Positions 53,297 to 62,257 are shown, counted from the first letter of the stretch. The stretch: 64,000 bases of DNA from an uncultured Muribaculaceae bacterium (GCA_910584055.1 CAJTZS010000007.1:1-64000); one strand, 5' to 3'. Made by a program: numbers and translations. The notes: generated by a model from the sequence alone, not told the origin.

Positions 53297-54457
53297 ATGA
53301 TGAAAAAATATTTGAATACACTTATAATAGTATTGTCGGCCTGGGGTCTCGCGGGTTCGGTGTCTCCGCTGCAGGCGCAGGATGACATGTCGCTGTTCAA
53401 CTCACAGGTAGGTGAGCAGCTGGCGATGGTACACACTTTGTTTAACAGATTCAAACCGTGCAAGGGTGAATTGCCGCATGAACGGAAAATGGCGTTCTAT
53501 ATCCTTGATGCAATATACCATAATTCAAGTTTGCCCCCACAGAACTATACGCTGGTAAGGGATTTCATGAGCCGCAGGTTAATGCAGGTCTTGGCCGATA
53601 TGAACAAACCGCTTCCTTCAGGGGTTTCGGCGCGGATATATAAAATATATAACTGCGGGGTGGTAGTTCGCACGAAAGATGTTACCGTGGCTTTTGACCT
53701 CGTGCGTGGCACGGGACTCGGCGGTGAGGACATAGCAACATCCCTCGGTCAGAAGAAAAGGACGATGGGTTATATCGACACTGACTTGATGCAACAGATT
53801 ATAGATAAATGCGATATATTGTATGTCACGCACAGACATTCCGATCATTATGACCCCTGGGTTTTGACACGATTTGCGGCAGGGAAAAAGCCTGTGATTC
53901 ATTCTGACGAGAAGATTGCCGAGGTGTATAAAGATTATGACAGTGTTGTCCGGGCGCGGCGCAACGGACCATGGAAGGAGACTTTTGTGGCTGCCAACGG
54001 AGTCAAACTTGAAACTTTCATAGTCCCGGGACATCAGTCGTTGGCTTATGATGCAGCCGGAAATTATTTGGGGCAGCTCGACAACAATTTCTATGTCGTG
54101 ACTTTACCCGATGGAACTGTGGTGGCGCATTCCGGCGATCAGAATCCCGACGGTCATGAGGTTGAGGAGAATCAGGAAGGTCTTTCCGATATGGATATTT
54201 TATCTAAATCATATCTGGCGGGAAAGATGCCTAAAGTGAACGTGTTCTGTTGCATTATCTGGGCCAGATACCTCAACGAAATGGTCGATGCTGTGAATCC
54301 GGATGTATTGGTGCCGATGCATTGGGCGGAATTGGGTCACGAAGTCCCTACCCGCTATACCCTCGGCGAATGGCTTCTCTCGAGTCGTATCACACATCCA
54401 TATTACATGTATACATGGGGGGAATGGATAGATTATTCAAATAAAAATAACAACTAA
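53297..54457 (+). CDS. Secreted metallo-beta-lactamase-fold hydrolase
   Basis: A 386-residue exported enzyme (signal peptide to about residue 26). Helical N-terminal part, then the MBL fold with intact metal ligands: THRHSDHYDP (about 178-187), VPGHQS (about 245), HSGDQNPDGHE (about 278) and PMHWAELGHE (about 338). It resembles the UlaG-like branch, which opens lactones or cleaves esters or phosphodiesters. I start it at ATG 53297 (MMKKYLN); the frame opens at TTG 53279, overlapping the previous stop. Likely acts on the nutrient handled by the adjacent SusC/D. Substrate unknown. Confidence 0.85.
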   Translation: MMKKYLNTLIIVLSAWGLAGSVSPLQAQDDMSLFNSQVGEQLAMVHTLFNRFKPCKGELPHERKMAFYILDAIYHNSSLPPQNYTLVRDFMSRRLMQVLADMNKPLPSGVSARIYKIYNCGVVVRTKDVTVAFDLVRGTGLGGEDIATSLGQKKRTMGYIDTDLMQQIIDKCDILYVTHRHSDHYDPWVLTRFAAGKKPVIHSDEKIAEVYKDYDSVVRARRNGPWKETFVAANGVKLETFIVPGHQSLAYDAAGNYLGQLDNNFYVVTLPDGTVVAHSGDQNPDGHEVEENQEGLSDMDILSKSYLAGKMPKVNVFCCIIWARYLNEMVDAVNPDVLVPMHWAELGHEVPTRYTLGEWLLSSRITHPYYMYTWGEWIDYSNKNNN

Positions 54458-54468
54458 AATCAGAAATC

Positions 54469-55893
54469 ATGAAGAAATTATTCTTGACATTATTTGTGGC
54501 TTCAGCCGCTTTGACTCTGAACGCGGGGAAAGTGGTGTTCATAGCCGATGGTGCGCAACATCTCTATAACGGGGATGCCGAGAAAGTGGTGGTGCCGGTT
54601 GGTTCAGCCGGACCTTTGGTGGGGGATTTCGGTGAAATCTCTTTCCAGACAATGTTCGTATATACGGGGCTTTTCCAACTGACGATGAATTCCAACGTGT
54701 ACGTCTCTCCTTTTGAGGGTGTCACTGTGACGGATATGATTGTACGCCAGTCTGTAGCCGGCACCGGCAAAACGGCGCAATGCGGACTGCTCAAGACAGC
54801 CGCGTATGCAGACGCGACCCAGACCCAGACATTGACCGACATATCGGAATCTATGGCTTTTCCGGTAACAAACCATCATCTCCGGGCTTCGTGGATTGAA
54901 ATCACATACACGGGTACACCGACACAGGTTGCACCGGTGATTTTCGATTCAACATATCCGATTGTTCCGGAGGGGACGAAAGTTAAACTCTCTTGTTCCA
55001 CTCCGGAGGCAGCAATCGAGTATAGTTATGAGAATGCCCCTTCGGAATGGCATACCTATACTGATGGCATTGAAATCAAAGAGGAGGGAGTCGTGTTTGC
55101 GCGTGCAAAGAAGAACGGCATGACCGACAGCCCCGAGACTTCTGCATCTTTCGCTCCGATAGAGGGCGGTCTTGAGAAGGCGGATTTCAATTTCAATCTC
55201 TGGTCAACGCTCACCCCGTTGACGAATGGGAAAAGTTTCGTGGAGAGTCAGGCAAAGGAAATAAACGGGATGAAATGGATCTACCTTTCTGCGGAAGCCA
55301 ATACGGAAGGGACAGAGTATAAGACTTTCTCTTTCAAGTCGGGGGACGTGACAATGACACCATTTGTCGGTGAACGTGTTGTGGCAGGTAAAACCAATAC
55401 TCGCCCATGTCTGTGTTACGATAACACATACGGATGGACACTCGGCTTCAGATATTATCTCGGGAATGTCCTGACATTCGAGGTGCCTGAAGACTACGAG
55501 ATCAAGGCTGCTTATTTCAATGGCTCAAACATTGCCCCTCTCAGTGACGATTATGAACCGATTCTGACAAACTGCTATAGTTCGCCCCTGTTTACGGTAA
55601 ATGACAGGACATTCTGGTATAAGTTGACAGCAGACTCCGATAATGCATCACCGGTGAGGACTATGAAGTTTCAATCCAACGGTAACAAGGGCGCTGCTTT
55701 CACTTCCCAGTGCTCTCATATATACGTCTATTATAAAAAGACAGGTCAGACAGGGATTTCTGAAAATGTGGCAATTGATGAGTCCGCCCCCGTGGAGTAT
55801 TACAACCTACAGGGGATACGGGTTGCAAATCCTGACAAGGGGTTATTCATACGCCGACAGGGAAACAAATCCGAAAAAATACTGATGAAATGA
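54469..55893 (+). CDS. Secreted beta-rich protein with chitobiase-C-like domain and sorting tag
   Basis: A 474-residue exported protein (signal peptide 1-19). Residues 160-230 (STYPIVPEGTKVKLSCSTPE, then AIEYSYENA and GVVFARAKKNG) match the chitobiase/hexosaminidase C-terminal domain pattern, a common add-on of surface glycan-binding proteins. The rest shows beta segments with no family I recognise. The C-terminal tag (PVEYYNLQGIRVANPDKGLF, then IRRQGNKSEKILMK) matches the other tagged proteins. Its stop overlaps the esterase start by 4 bp. Probably a surface-bound glycan-binding accessory of this locus. Confidence 0.75.
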   Translation: MKKLFLTLFVASAALTLNAGKVVFIADGAQHLYNGDAEKVVVPVGSAGPLVGDFGEISFQTMFVYTGLFQLTMNSNVYVSPFEGVTVTDMIVRQSVAGTGKTAQCGLLKTAAYADATQTQTLTDISESMAFPVTNHHLRASWIEITYTGTPTQVAPVIFDSTYPIVPEGTKVKLSCSTPEAAIEYSYENAPSEWHTYTDGIEIKEEGVVFARAKKNGMTDSPETSASFAPIEGGLEKADFNFNLWSTLTPLTNGKSFVESQAKEINGMKWIYLSAEANTEGTEYKTFSFKSGDVTMTPFVGERVVAGKTNTRPCLCYDNTYGWTLGFRYYLGNVLTFEVPEDYEIKAAYFNGSNIAPLSDDYEPILTNCYSSPLFTVNDRTFWYKLTADSDNASPVRTMKFQSNGNKGAAFTSQCSHIYVYYKKTGQTGISENVAIDESAPVEYYNLQGIRVANPDKGLFIRRQGNKSEKILMK

Positions 55894-57794
55894 AAATGAG
55901 GATTAGTGGTTTTTCTCTGGCCGTCCTTCTTGCCATGTTTGCTGTGGGTGAGGCTGATTGTGCCATCAAGCTTCACGGCTACATTACTGACAACATGGTG
56001 ATTCAGAGGGATGCGCAACTGAACGTTGTGGGAACTGCGGCAAAGAACGCACAGGTCGAGGTGTTCCCGGGATGGACAGACCAGGTGTATAAGGGTGTCA
56101 GCGATGCTGAGGGGCGTTTTGACATCAAGGTTGCGACACCTTCTGCAGGCGGTCCATATGCCATGCTTGTAAAATGCGGGAAAGACCGGACCGGTGTGCG
56201 CAACATACTTTCAGGCGATGTATGGGTGTGTTCCGGGCAGTCGAACATGGAATTTCCCGTGAAAGGGTGGGGAACCATTATGAATGCGGATGAGCTCATA
56301 AACACGGCTCAGCGACCGGACATACGTCTATTTCAGGTGAAACGGACGATGTCTCTCCTCCCTAAAGAAGACTGTCAGGCAGAGAAGGGGGGATGGGTTG
56401 AGTGCAATCCGGCTACTGTCCAGCCGTTTTCAGCCGTAGGTTATCTTTTTGCGCGTGAAATTCAGGATTCGGTGGGCATCCCGATAGGAATTGTCAATGC
56501 CTCGTGGGGAGGAACTCCGGCGGAGGCGTGGACAAGTCTTGAAGGGGTGCGTTCCGCACCCGATTTTGATGAAGAAATCAGGTTGATGGAGGGGAATGCA
56601 TTCGATGCCGACAAGATGACGGAAAAAAAGAATTCCGAACTTATGGATCTTGCAGATGACGCGAAACTTCCACCTGTGTCTGAATGGAAGGAAATGCCGA
56701 CAGGAAAATTCTGGGAGGACAGCGTGCTGCCAAAGTTTGACGGTGTCGTGTTTTTAAAGAAGACAATTGATATTCCGCAGGAAATCGCGGGAAAACCTAT
56801 GGAAATAAACCTCGGCGGCCTGAAAGATTACGATGTCGCATATTTCAACGGCAAGGAAATAGGACGCGGTAAAGGGCATAAGAATCTCCGTAAATATACT
56901 GTCCCCGCCGGGATGGTAAAGGGAGGTAAAGCGGAATTGCTTGTGAAGGTTATCAATTATCATGGCTACGGCGGGTTCTCCGGGAAAGGGAAACTTCAAG
57001 CTATAAGTGGTGACGTGAGTATCCCCTTGGATAAAGGGTGGAAATTTGCCGAGGCATTGAATTTCGCCAAAATGCAGAAGAAGCCGGTGGCTCCTTACAG
57101 CAAATATTATCCCACAGCCCTTTATAACACGATGATAAAGCCGCTTGCGCCCATGACGGTTAAAGGTGTGATATGGTATCAGGGGTGTGCCAATGTACGC
57201 CGTGACAAGCAATATGGACCCTTGATTAAAAACATGATCGGCGACTGGCGGAGTCAATGGGGCAAGGATATGCCGTTTTATTTCGTGCAGCTCGCCGGGT
57301 TCGGGCGACCGATGTATTGCCAGCCCAATTCATCGTATGCCAATATACGGGAAGCGCAGACAAAAGCCCTGGAACTTGACAACACTGCGATGGCGGTAGC
57401 GGTGGATTTAGGTAATCCCGAAGATATCCATCCGCAGGACAAGCAGACGGTTGCACATCGACTTGCCTTGATAGCCCTCAACCGTGACTACGGGAAAAAT
57501 GTGAACTATGAAGCTCCGAAATGTATATTTAAGGAGACGGTGGACAATAAGTTGCGGTTAAGGTTCGATGCTAAACTTAAACCGCGTACATGTGCCGTTA
57601 CAGGGTTCATTATTTCGCCTGAAGAGGGCAAATATTTTGAGGCCACGGGTAAATTGGTTGATGACTGCACGATAGAGCTGTCTTCTCCCTATGTAAAGAA
57701 TCCGGTTAATGTAAAATACAATTGGACAGCATATCCAAATGGTAATCTATATGGGACGGACGGCTTGCCGGTAGCTCCGTTCCGCATGGACTGA
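55890..57794 (+). CDS. Sialate O-acetylesterase-type (SASA/SGNH) esterase
   Basis: A 634-residue exported esterase (signal peptide about 1-25). The catalytic serine block is CSGQSNMEF (about 115-123), followed by VNASWGGTPAEAW (oxyanion region), IWYQGCANVRR, and the Asp/His block DLGNPEDIHPQDKQTVAHR (about 507-525), all typical of the SASA family. A galactose-binding-like beta insert lies at about 270-390. It would remove acetyl groups from sialic acids or other acetylated glycans. Coupled by a 4-bp overlap to the upstream tagged protein; last gene of the locus. Confidence 0.92.
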   Translation: MKMRISGFSLAVLLAMFAVGEADCAIKLHGYITDNMVIQRDAQLNVVGTAAKNAQVEVFPGWTDQVYKGVSDAEGRFDIKVATPSAGGPYAMLVKCGKDRTGVRNILSGDVWVCSGQSNMEFPVKGWGTIMNADELINTAQRPDIRLFQVKRTMSLLPKEDCQAEKGGWVECNPATVQPFSAVGYLFAREIQDSVGIPIGIVNASWGGTPAEAWTSLEGVRSAPDFDEEIRLMEGNAFDADKMTEKKNSELMDLADDAKLPPVSEWKEMPTGKFWEDSVLPKFDGVVFLKKTIDIPQEIAGKPMEINLGGLKDYDVAYFNGKEIGRGKGHKNLRKYTVPAGMVKGGKAELLVKVINYHGYGGFSGKGKLQAISGDVSIPLDKGWKFAEALNFAKMQKKPVAPYSKYYPTALYNTMIKPLAPMTVKGVIWYQGCANVRRDKQYGPLIKNMIGDWRSQWGKDMPFYFVQLAGFGRPMYCQPNSSYANIREAQTKALELDNTAMAVAVDLGNPEDIHPQDKQTVAHRLALIALNRDYGKNVNYEAPKCIFKETVDNKLRLRFDAKLKPRTCAVTGFIISPEEGKYFEATGKLVDDCTIELSSPYVKNPVNVKYNWTAYPNGNLYGTDGLPVAPFRMD

Positions 57795-57997
57795 GCACTT
57801 ACTTAAAGGTTGTTTCATAAAAACAGCAAATATTATAAAAACAGTAGGTATTATAAAGTTGTGGATTCGGCGGCGGCTCTTCGCGAGAAGAGCCACCGCT
57901 TCTGTAATTGGACTGCCCGATAGAAATCTTGCAGGGTTTGGTGCGGGCTTACAGAACTTTTTTTGTAATTTTGCGTAATAATAGAAAATTACGCTTT
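57795..57997 (+). promoter_or_regulatory. Intergenic region with palindromic hairpin and sufB -7 box
   Basis: GGCTCTTC-GCGA-GAAGAGCC (57875-57894) is a perfect 8-bp hairpin extended by flanking GCGG/CCGC. It lacks a T run. TAATTTTG (57966-57973) matches the -7 consensus 25 bp before the sufB ATG; the nearest TTTG has a long 25-bp spacer. A short direct repeat around TATTATAAA lies at about 57829-57859. Confidence 0.5.
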
Positions 57998-59497
57998 ATG
58001 AGTGACATTATAAAGGACGATATAAATATTGAGGTTGAGAAGAACGGTAAATCCGAGAAATCGAAGAAGACTATTCAGGAGGCCACTAACTCCGAATATA
58101 AGTATGGTTTCACGTCGGATATAGACACTGAGATCGTGCCTCCCGGTCTTAACGAGGATGTGATACGCTTTATCTCAAAGAAAAAGGGTGAACCGGAGTG
58201 GCTTCTCGACTTTCGCCTCAAGGCGTTCAGATATTGGGAGACCCTGACTCCTCCCGAATGGGCACACCTGAAAATCCCGGCTATAGATTTTCAGGCAATA
58301 AGTTATTATGCCGCTCCGAAAAACAAGGAGCTGAAGAAGAGCATGGACGAGGTTGATCCGGAACTCGTGAAAACGTTCAATAAATTAGGTATCTCCCTTG
58401 AAGAGCAAAAACAGCTCGCAGGTGTCGCTGTGGATGCTGTCATGGATTCCGTCAGCGTGAAGACAACCCACCGGGAGAAACTTGCCGAATTGGGTGTGAT
58501 TTTCTGTTCTTTCTCAGAGGCGGTGAAAGATTATCCGGATTTAGTGAAAAAATATATCGGCACAGTGGTGCCATACCGCGACAATTACTATGCCGCTCTG
58601 AATTCAGCCGTATTCTCCGATGGATCTTTCGTTTATATTCCCAAGGGGGTGCGTTGCCCTATGGAGCTGAGCACCTATTTCCGTATCAACGCTTCGGGTA
58701 CGGGACAGTTCGAGCGTACGCTGATAGTGGCAGATGATGATGCCTATGTCAGCTATCTTGAGGGATGCACCGCGCCTATGCGTGATGAGAACCAGTTGCA
58801 CGCAGCTATCGTGGAGATAATCTGCGAGGAACGTGCGGAGGTGAAATACAGCACGGTGCAGAACTGGTATGCCGGAGACAAGGATGGGCGCGGCGGTATC
58901 TACAACTTCGTGACCAAACGCGGTCTCTGTCGCGGTCACCGCTCCAAGATTTCATGGACACAGGTGGAGACCGGTTCGGCGATTACCTGGAAATATCCTT
59001 CCTGCGTGCTTAAGGGTGACGAGTCGGTAGGGGAGTTTTATTCGGTGGCCGTCACCAACAACTATCAGCAGGCCGATACCGGCACCAAGATGATCCATAT
59101 CGGCCGCAATTCTCGCTCCACGATTGTCAGCAAAGGTATCTCGGCCGGTAAATCCCAGAATTCTTACCGTGGATTGGTTCGCATGTCGAAAGGTGCGTCG
59201 GGATGCCGCAATTTCACCCAATGTGACTCCCTGCTTATGGGAGATGAATGTGGAGCACACACTTTCCCCTATATCGATGTCCGCAATAATTCCTCCACAG
59301 TGGAACACGAGGCGACTACCTCCAAGATAAACGAAGAGCAGTTGTTCTATTGCCAGCAACGCGGCATTCCGATGGAGGAGGCTGTGGGATTGATTGTGGG
59401 AGGATACACCAAGGAGGTAATGAACAAGCTCCCGATGGAATTCGCAGTAGAGGCTCAGAAACTTTTACAAATCTCGCTTGAAGGGTCGGTAGGATGA
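57998..59497 (+). CDS. sufB: Fe-S cluster assembly scaffold SufB
   Basis: A 499-residue SufB. Family blocks: VVPYRDNYYAALNSAVFSDG, VYIPKGVRCPMELSTYFRIN, the core Cys in LEGCTAP, and MGDECGAHTFPYIDVRNN with VEHEATTSKI near the C-terminus, which hold residues needed for cluster assembly in the SufBC2D scaffold. I use ATG 57998 (MSDIIKDD) rather than the frame start at 57908. No sufC, sufD or sufS follows; instead phoH overlaps the stop by 4 bp. Confidence 0.95.
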   Translation: MSDIIKDDINIEVEKNGKSEKSKKTIQEATNSEYKYGFTSDIDTEIVPPGLNEDVIRFISKKKGEPEWLLDFRLKAFRYWETLTPPEWAHLKIPAIDFQAISYYAAPKNKELKKSMDEVDPELVKTFNKLGISLEEQKQLAGVAVDAVMDSVSVKTTHREKLAELGVIFCSFSEAVKDYPDLVKKYIGTVVPYRDNYYAALNSAVFSDGSFVYIPKGVRCPMELSTYFRINASGTGQFERTLIVADDDAYVSYLEGCTAPMRDENQLHAAIVEIICEERAEVKYSTVQNWYAGDKDGRGGIYNFVTKRGLCRGHRSKISWTQVETGSAITWKYPSCVLKGDESVGEFYSVAVTNNYQQADTGTKMIHIGRNSRSTIVSKGISAGKSQNSYRGLVRMSKGASGCRNFTQCDSLLMGDECGAHTFPYIDVRNNSSTVEHEATTSKINEEQLFYCQQRGIPMEEAVGLIVGGYTKEVMNKLPMEFAVEAQKLLQISLEGSVG

Positions 59498-60450
59498 TAG
59501 AAAGGATAGTAATAATAGATAACGTTGACCCGCAGACGTTTTATGGGGTGAACAATGCGAATATAAGCTTGATACGCAATCTTTTCCCCAAACTGCGTAT
59601 GGCGGCACGCGGCAATGTCATAAAGGTGATCGGTGAGGAAAGCGAAACCGCCGAGTTCGAGAAGAAGATACATGAAATAGAGGCTCACGCTTCAAAATAC
59701 AATAAACTTGACGAGGAAGCGATTATCGATATCGTGCGCGGCGATACCCCTAAGGAGGTGAATGCCGAGGGAGTCATAATTTACGGGCAGAACGGCAAGC
59801 CTATCGCCCCGCGCAATGCCAACCAGGCGCGTATGGTGAGGAGTTTCGCGGAAAATGACCTGACGTTTGCCCTCGGTCCGGCCGGAACTGGGAAGACATA
59901 TATAGCGATAGCCCTTGCCGTGCATGCGTTGAAGAACAAGCAATGCCGCAAGATTATCCTCTCCCGGCCCGCTGTGGAGGCGGGTGAGAAACTCGGTTTC
60001 CTGCCTGGTGACATGAAAGACAAGATCGACCCATATCTCCAGCCTCTCTACGATGCTCTGGAAGACATGATTCCGCAGCAAAAGCTCAAGGAATACATGG
60101 AGGCGCAGACTATCCAGATCGCACCCCTCGCCTTTATGCGAGGACGAACGCTCAATGATGCCGTCATCATACTTGACGAGGCGCAGAACACCACGCGCCA
60201 TCAGATGAAGATGTTCCTGACGCGATTGGGTATGAACGGAAAGATGATAATCACGGGCGACACAACGCAGATCGACCTGCCGCGCACAGTGCAGAGCGGC
60301 CTGCTGCAGGCCCTCCGTATCCTCAAAGGCGTAAAGGGAATCGGGGTGATAGAATACGAAAAGAAAGACATCGTGCGTCATCCCCTCGTGCAGCGCATCG
60401 TCGATGCCTACGAGCGCCGCGAGCACGACGACCACGAGACTGACATTTAA
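59494..60450 (+). CDS. PhoH-family ATPase
   Basis: A 318-residue cytoplasmic ATPase. A short N-terminal KH-like region (ISLIRNLFPKLRMAARGNVI) is followed by the PhoH domain: Walker A GPAGTGKTY (about 128-136), SRPAVEAGEKLGFLPGD, Walker B VIILDEAQNTT (about 224) and TGDTTQIDLP. Members are linked to RNA metabolism; the exact role is unsettled. The start overlaps the sufB stop (ATGA). In this lineage I have no firm expectation for a sufB-phoH pair. Confidence 0.93.
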   Translation: MIERIVIIDNVDPQTFYGVNNANISLIRNLFPKLRMAARGNVIKVIGEESETAEFEKKIHEIEAHASKYNKLDEEAIIDIVRGDTPKEVNAEGVIIYGQNGKPIAPRNANQARMVRSFAENDLTFALGPAGTGKTYIAIALAVHALKNKQCRKIILSRPAVEAGEKLGFLPGDMKDKIDPYLQPLYDALEDMIPQQKLKEYMEAQTIQIAPLAFMRGRTLNDAVIILDEAQNTTRHQMKMFLTRLGMNGKMIITGDTTQIDLPRTVQSGLLQALRILKGVKGIGVIEYEKKDIVRHPLVQRIVDAYERREHDDHETDI

Positions 60451-60493
60451 TATTGTTTAAGAATATTTTTTAGGGAAAGAGCGGAAATTTGAT

Positions 60494-60501
60494 TATTTTT
60501 G
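60494..60501 (+). promoter_or_regulatory. Candidate -7 box (TATTTTTG) for parA-parB
   Basis: TATTTTTG matches TAnnTTTG and lies 72 bp before the parA ATG in the 123-bp gap after phoH. A T-rich -33 region is present but has no clear TTTG at the right distance. Confidence 0.4.
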
Positions 60502-60573
60502 CAAATTAAAGTAGCTGTTAAAAATTTCGTAATAAATTTAAACAGTTTCTGAAGATATTCTTACAATATCAGA

Positions 60574-61344
60574 ATGGGTAAAATCATAGCAATAGCAAAT
60601 CAGAAGGGGGGCGTGGGAAAAACCACGACTGCCTTCAATCTCGGAGCCTGTCTGGCAGTTGCGGGGAAGCGTGTTCTTCTCGTGGATGCTGACCCCCAGG
60701 CAAATGCCACATCCGGTATCGGTATGCAGCCGCAACCCACCGACGCTTCAATCTATGAGTGTCTGGTGGACAATTATCCTGCCGCCGAGGCTATAATGCA
60801 TTCATCAATCGATAAACTCGATATCATCTGTTCGCGCATAGACCTTGTAGGCGCTGAGGTGGAGTTGATGAACCGCAAGGATCGCGAGCGTACCCTCCAA
60901 CGCCTTCTTGAACCTGTAAAGGGTAATTACGATTATATACTTATCGACTGCTCTCCTTCATTGGGGGTGATCACTATCAATGCCCTCACGGCTGCTGATT
61001 CAGTGCTTATCCCCGTGCAGGCGGAATATTTTGCACTCGAAGGGATTTCTCAGTTGCTCAACACCGTGCGTATCATCAAGAGCCGTCTGCGTCCGCAATT
61101 GGAAATCGAGGGGTTCCTGCTGACCATGTATGATGCCCGTCTGCGCCTCGCCAATCAGATTTATGAGGAGTTGCGTGGCCATTTCGGAAAAATGGTTTTC
61201 GATACCGTGATCCCGCGTAACATACGTCTCTCGGAATCGCCGAGCCACGGTCTCCCTGCAATCCTCTATGACCCTGATTCACGTGGCGCAATAGCTTATG
61301 TGCAGCTCGCGAAGGAGCTCCAGATGAGAAACAAAAAGAAATAA
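60574..61344 (+). CDS. parA: Chromosome partitioning ATPase ParA/Soj
   Basis: A 256-residue Walker-type ATPase with the deviant Walker A KGGVGKTTTAFNLG (residues 10-23), a VDADPQANAT segment and IDCSPSLGVITINAL (Walker B region). It lacks the N-terminal DNA-binding extension of plasmid type Ia ParA, so it is the chromosomal Soj type. It works with ParB 12 bp downstream in origin segregation and replication control. The parA-parB-DUF5683-lytic transglycosylase order is usual for Bacteroidales chromosomes. Confidence 0.96.
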   Translation: MGKIIAIANQKGGVGKTTTAFNLGACLAVAGKRVLLVDADPQANATSGIGMQPQPTDASIYECLVDNYPAAEAIMHSSIDKLDIICSRIDLVGAEVELMNRKDRERTLQRLLEPVKGNYDYILIDCSPSLGVITINALTAADSVLIPVQAEYFALEGISQLLNTVRIIKSRLRPQLEIEGFLLTMYDARLRLANQIYEELRGHFGKMVFDTVIPRNIRLSESPSHGLPAILYDPDSRGAIAYVQLAKELQMRNKKK

Positions 61345-61356
61345 ACAGTTTCTGAC

Positions 61357-62244
61357 ATGGCTTTAAAAAGAAATGCATTGGGACGTGGACTTGATTCATT
61401 GATCTCGATGAACGATATAAGGACGGAAGGCTCTTCGGCAATCTCGGAAATCGAAGTTGACCGCATTGTGCCCAATCCGGACCAGCCTCGCCGGACCTTC
61501 GACGAGACAACCCTCGATGAACTCGCATCTTCTATCCGCGAACTCGGGGTGGTGCAGCCGCTTACATTGCGAATGGGTGATGACGGCAATTATCAGATAA
61601 TCGCCGGAGAACGCCGTTGGCGCGCTGCCCAGAAAGCGGGTCTCACATCAGTGCCTGCGTATGTGCGTACTGTGTCTGACTCGGAGATGACCGAGATGGC
61701 ACTGATTGAGAACATTCAGCGCGAAGACTTGAATGCTATCGAAGTTGCCCTCGGTTTCAAGAAGCTTATCGACACGTATAATCTTACGCAGGAACGTCTG
61801 TCTGAGCGCCTTGGCAAGAACCGCGCCACTATCGCGAATCATCTCCGCCTGCTCCGTCTTCCTGCTGAAATTCAGTTGGGTCTCCGTGACCGCAAGCTCG
61901 ACATGGGGCACGCGAGGGCTATCCTGTCTGTAGAGGATCCCAAGATTCAGCTGAAGCTATACAAGATGGTATTGAAGGAGGGATTGTCCGTCCGGGCGGT
62001 TGAAGACTTAGGCAGGAAGCTTGCTGAGGGAGAGAGCATTGAAAAGCCGGCGAAAGGTAAGGGAGGCAAGTCGGAAGAGATTCGTCTCCTTGAAAAGAAT
62101 TTCACAGACTATTTTTCTATGCCCGTGTCGGTTGCGCGTGCGCAGAACGGCAAGGGTTCGGTGACGTTCAAATTCTCCTCCGATGATGAGCTCCATAAGC
62201 TTGTGAAGATGTTTGAGGCCTTAGGTCTAAAGCCTAAAGCCTAA
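61357..62244 (+). CDS. parB: Chromosome partitioning CTPase/DNA-binding protein ParB
   Basis: A 295-residue ParB. N-terminal NPDQPRRTFDE, then the CTP-binding IAGERRWRAAQKAG block (about 83-96) and TEMALIENIQREDLNAIE, a helix-turn-helix (LSERLGKNRATIANHLRLLR, about 148-167) for parS, and a C-terminal dimer domain. The last residues (LGLKPKA) and the TAA stop are encoded by a heptanucleotide repeat (TAAAGCC units), so the end of the protein has been set by the repeat. I saw no parS site in the window. Confidence 0.96.
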   Translation: MALKRNALGRGLDSLISMNDIRTEGSSAISEIEVDRIVPNPDQPRRTFDETTLDELASSIRELGVVQPLTLRMGDDGNYQIIAGERRWRAAQKAGLTSVPAYVRTVSDSEMTEMALIENIQREDLNAIEVALGFKKLIDTYNLTQERLSERLGKNRATIANHLRLLRLPAEIQLGLRDRKLDMGHARAILSVEDPKIQLKLYKMVLKEGLSVRAVEDLGRKLAEGESIEKPAKGKGGKSEEIRLLEKNFTDYFSMPVSVARAQNGKGSVTFKFSSDDELHKLVKMFEALGLKPKA

Positions 62245-62255
62245 AGCCTAAAACC
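62228..62255. repeat. Heptanucleotide repeat TAAAGCC x3 plus TAAAACC
   Basis: Units at 62228, 62235, 62242 (TAAAGCC) and 62249 (TAAAACC). The parB stop (62242-62244) is the first codon of the third unit, and the DUF5683 ATG follows the tract at 62258. Confidence 0.9.
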
Positions 62256-62257
62256 TC

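Noticed and set aside
59692..60435. 247-codon frame antisense to phoH (and similar long antisense frames at 9102-9641 and 23385-24035)
   Set aside because: They are mirror frames of strongly supported genes with no signal, domain or start context of their own.
60451..62257. parS site near parA-parB
   Set aside because: I looked for TGTTTCACGTGAAACA-like sequence by eye and found none; a computed search of the genome would settle it.
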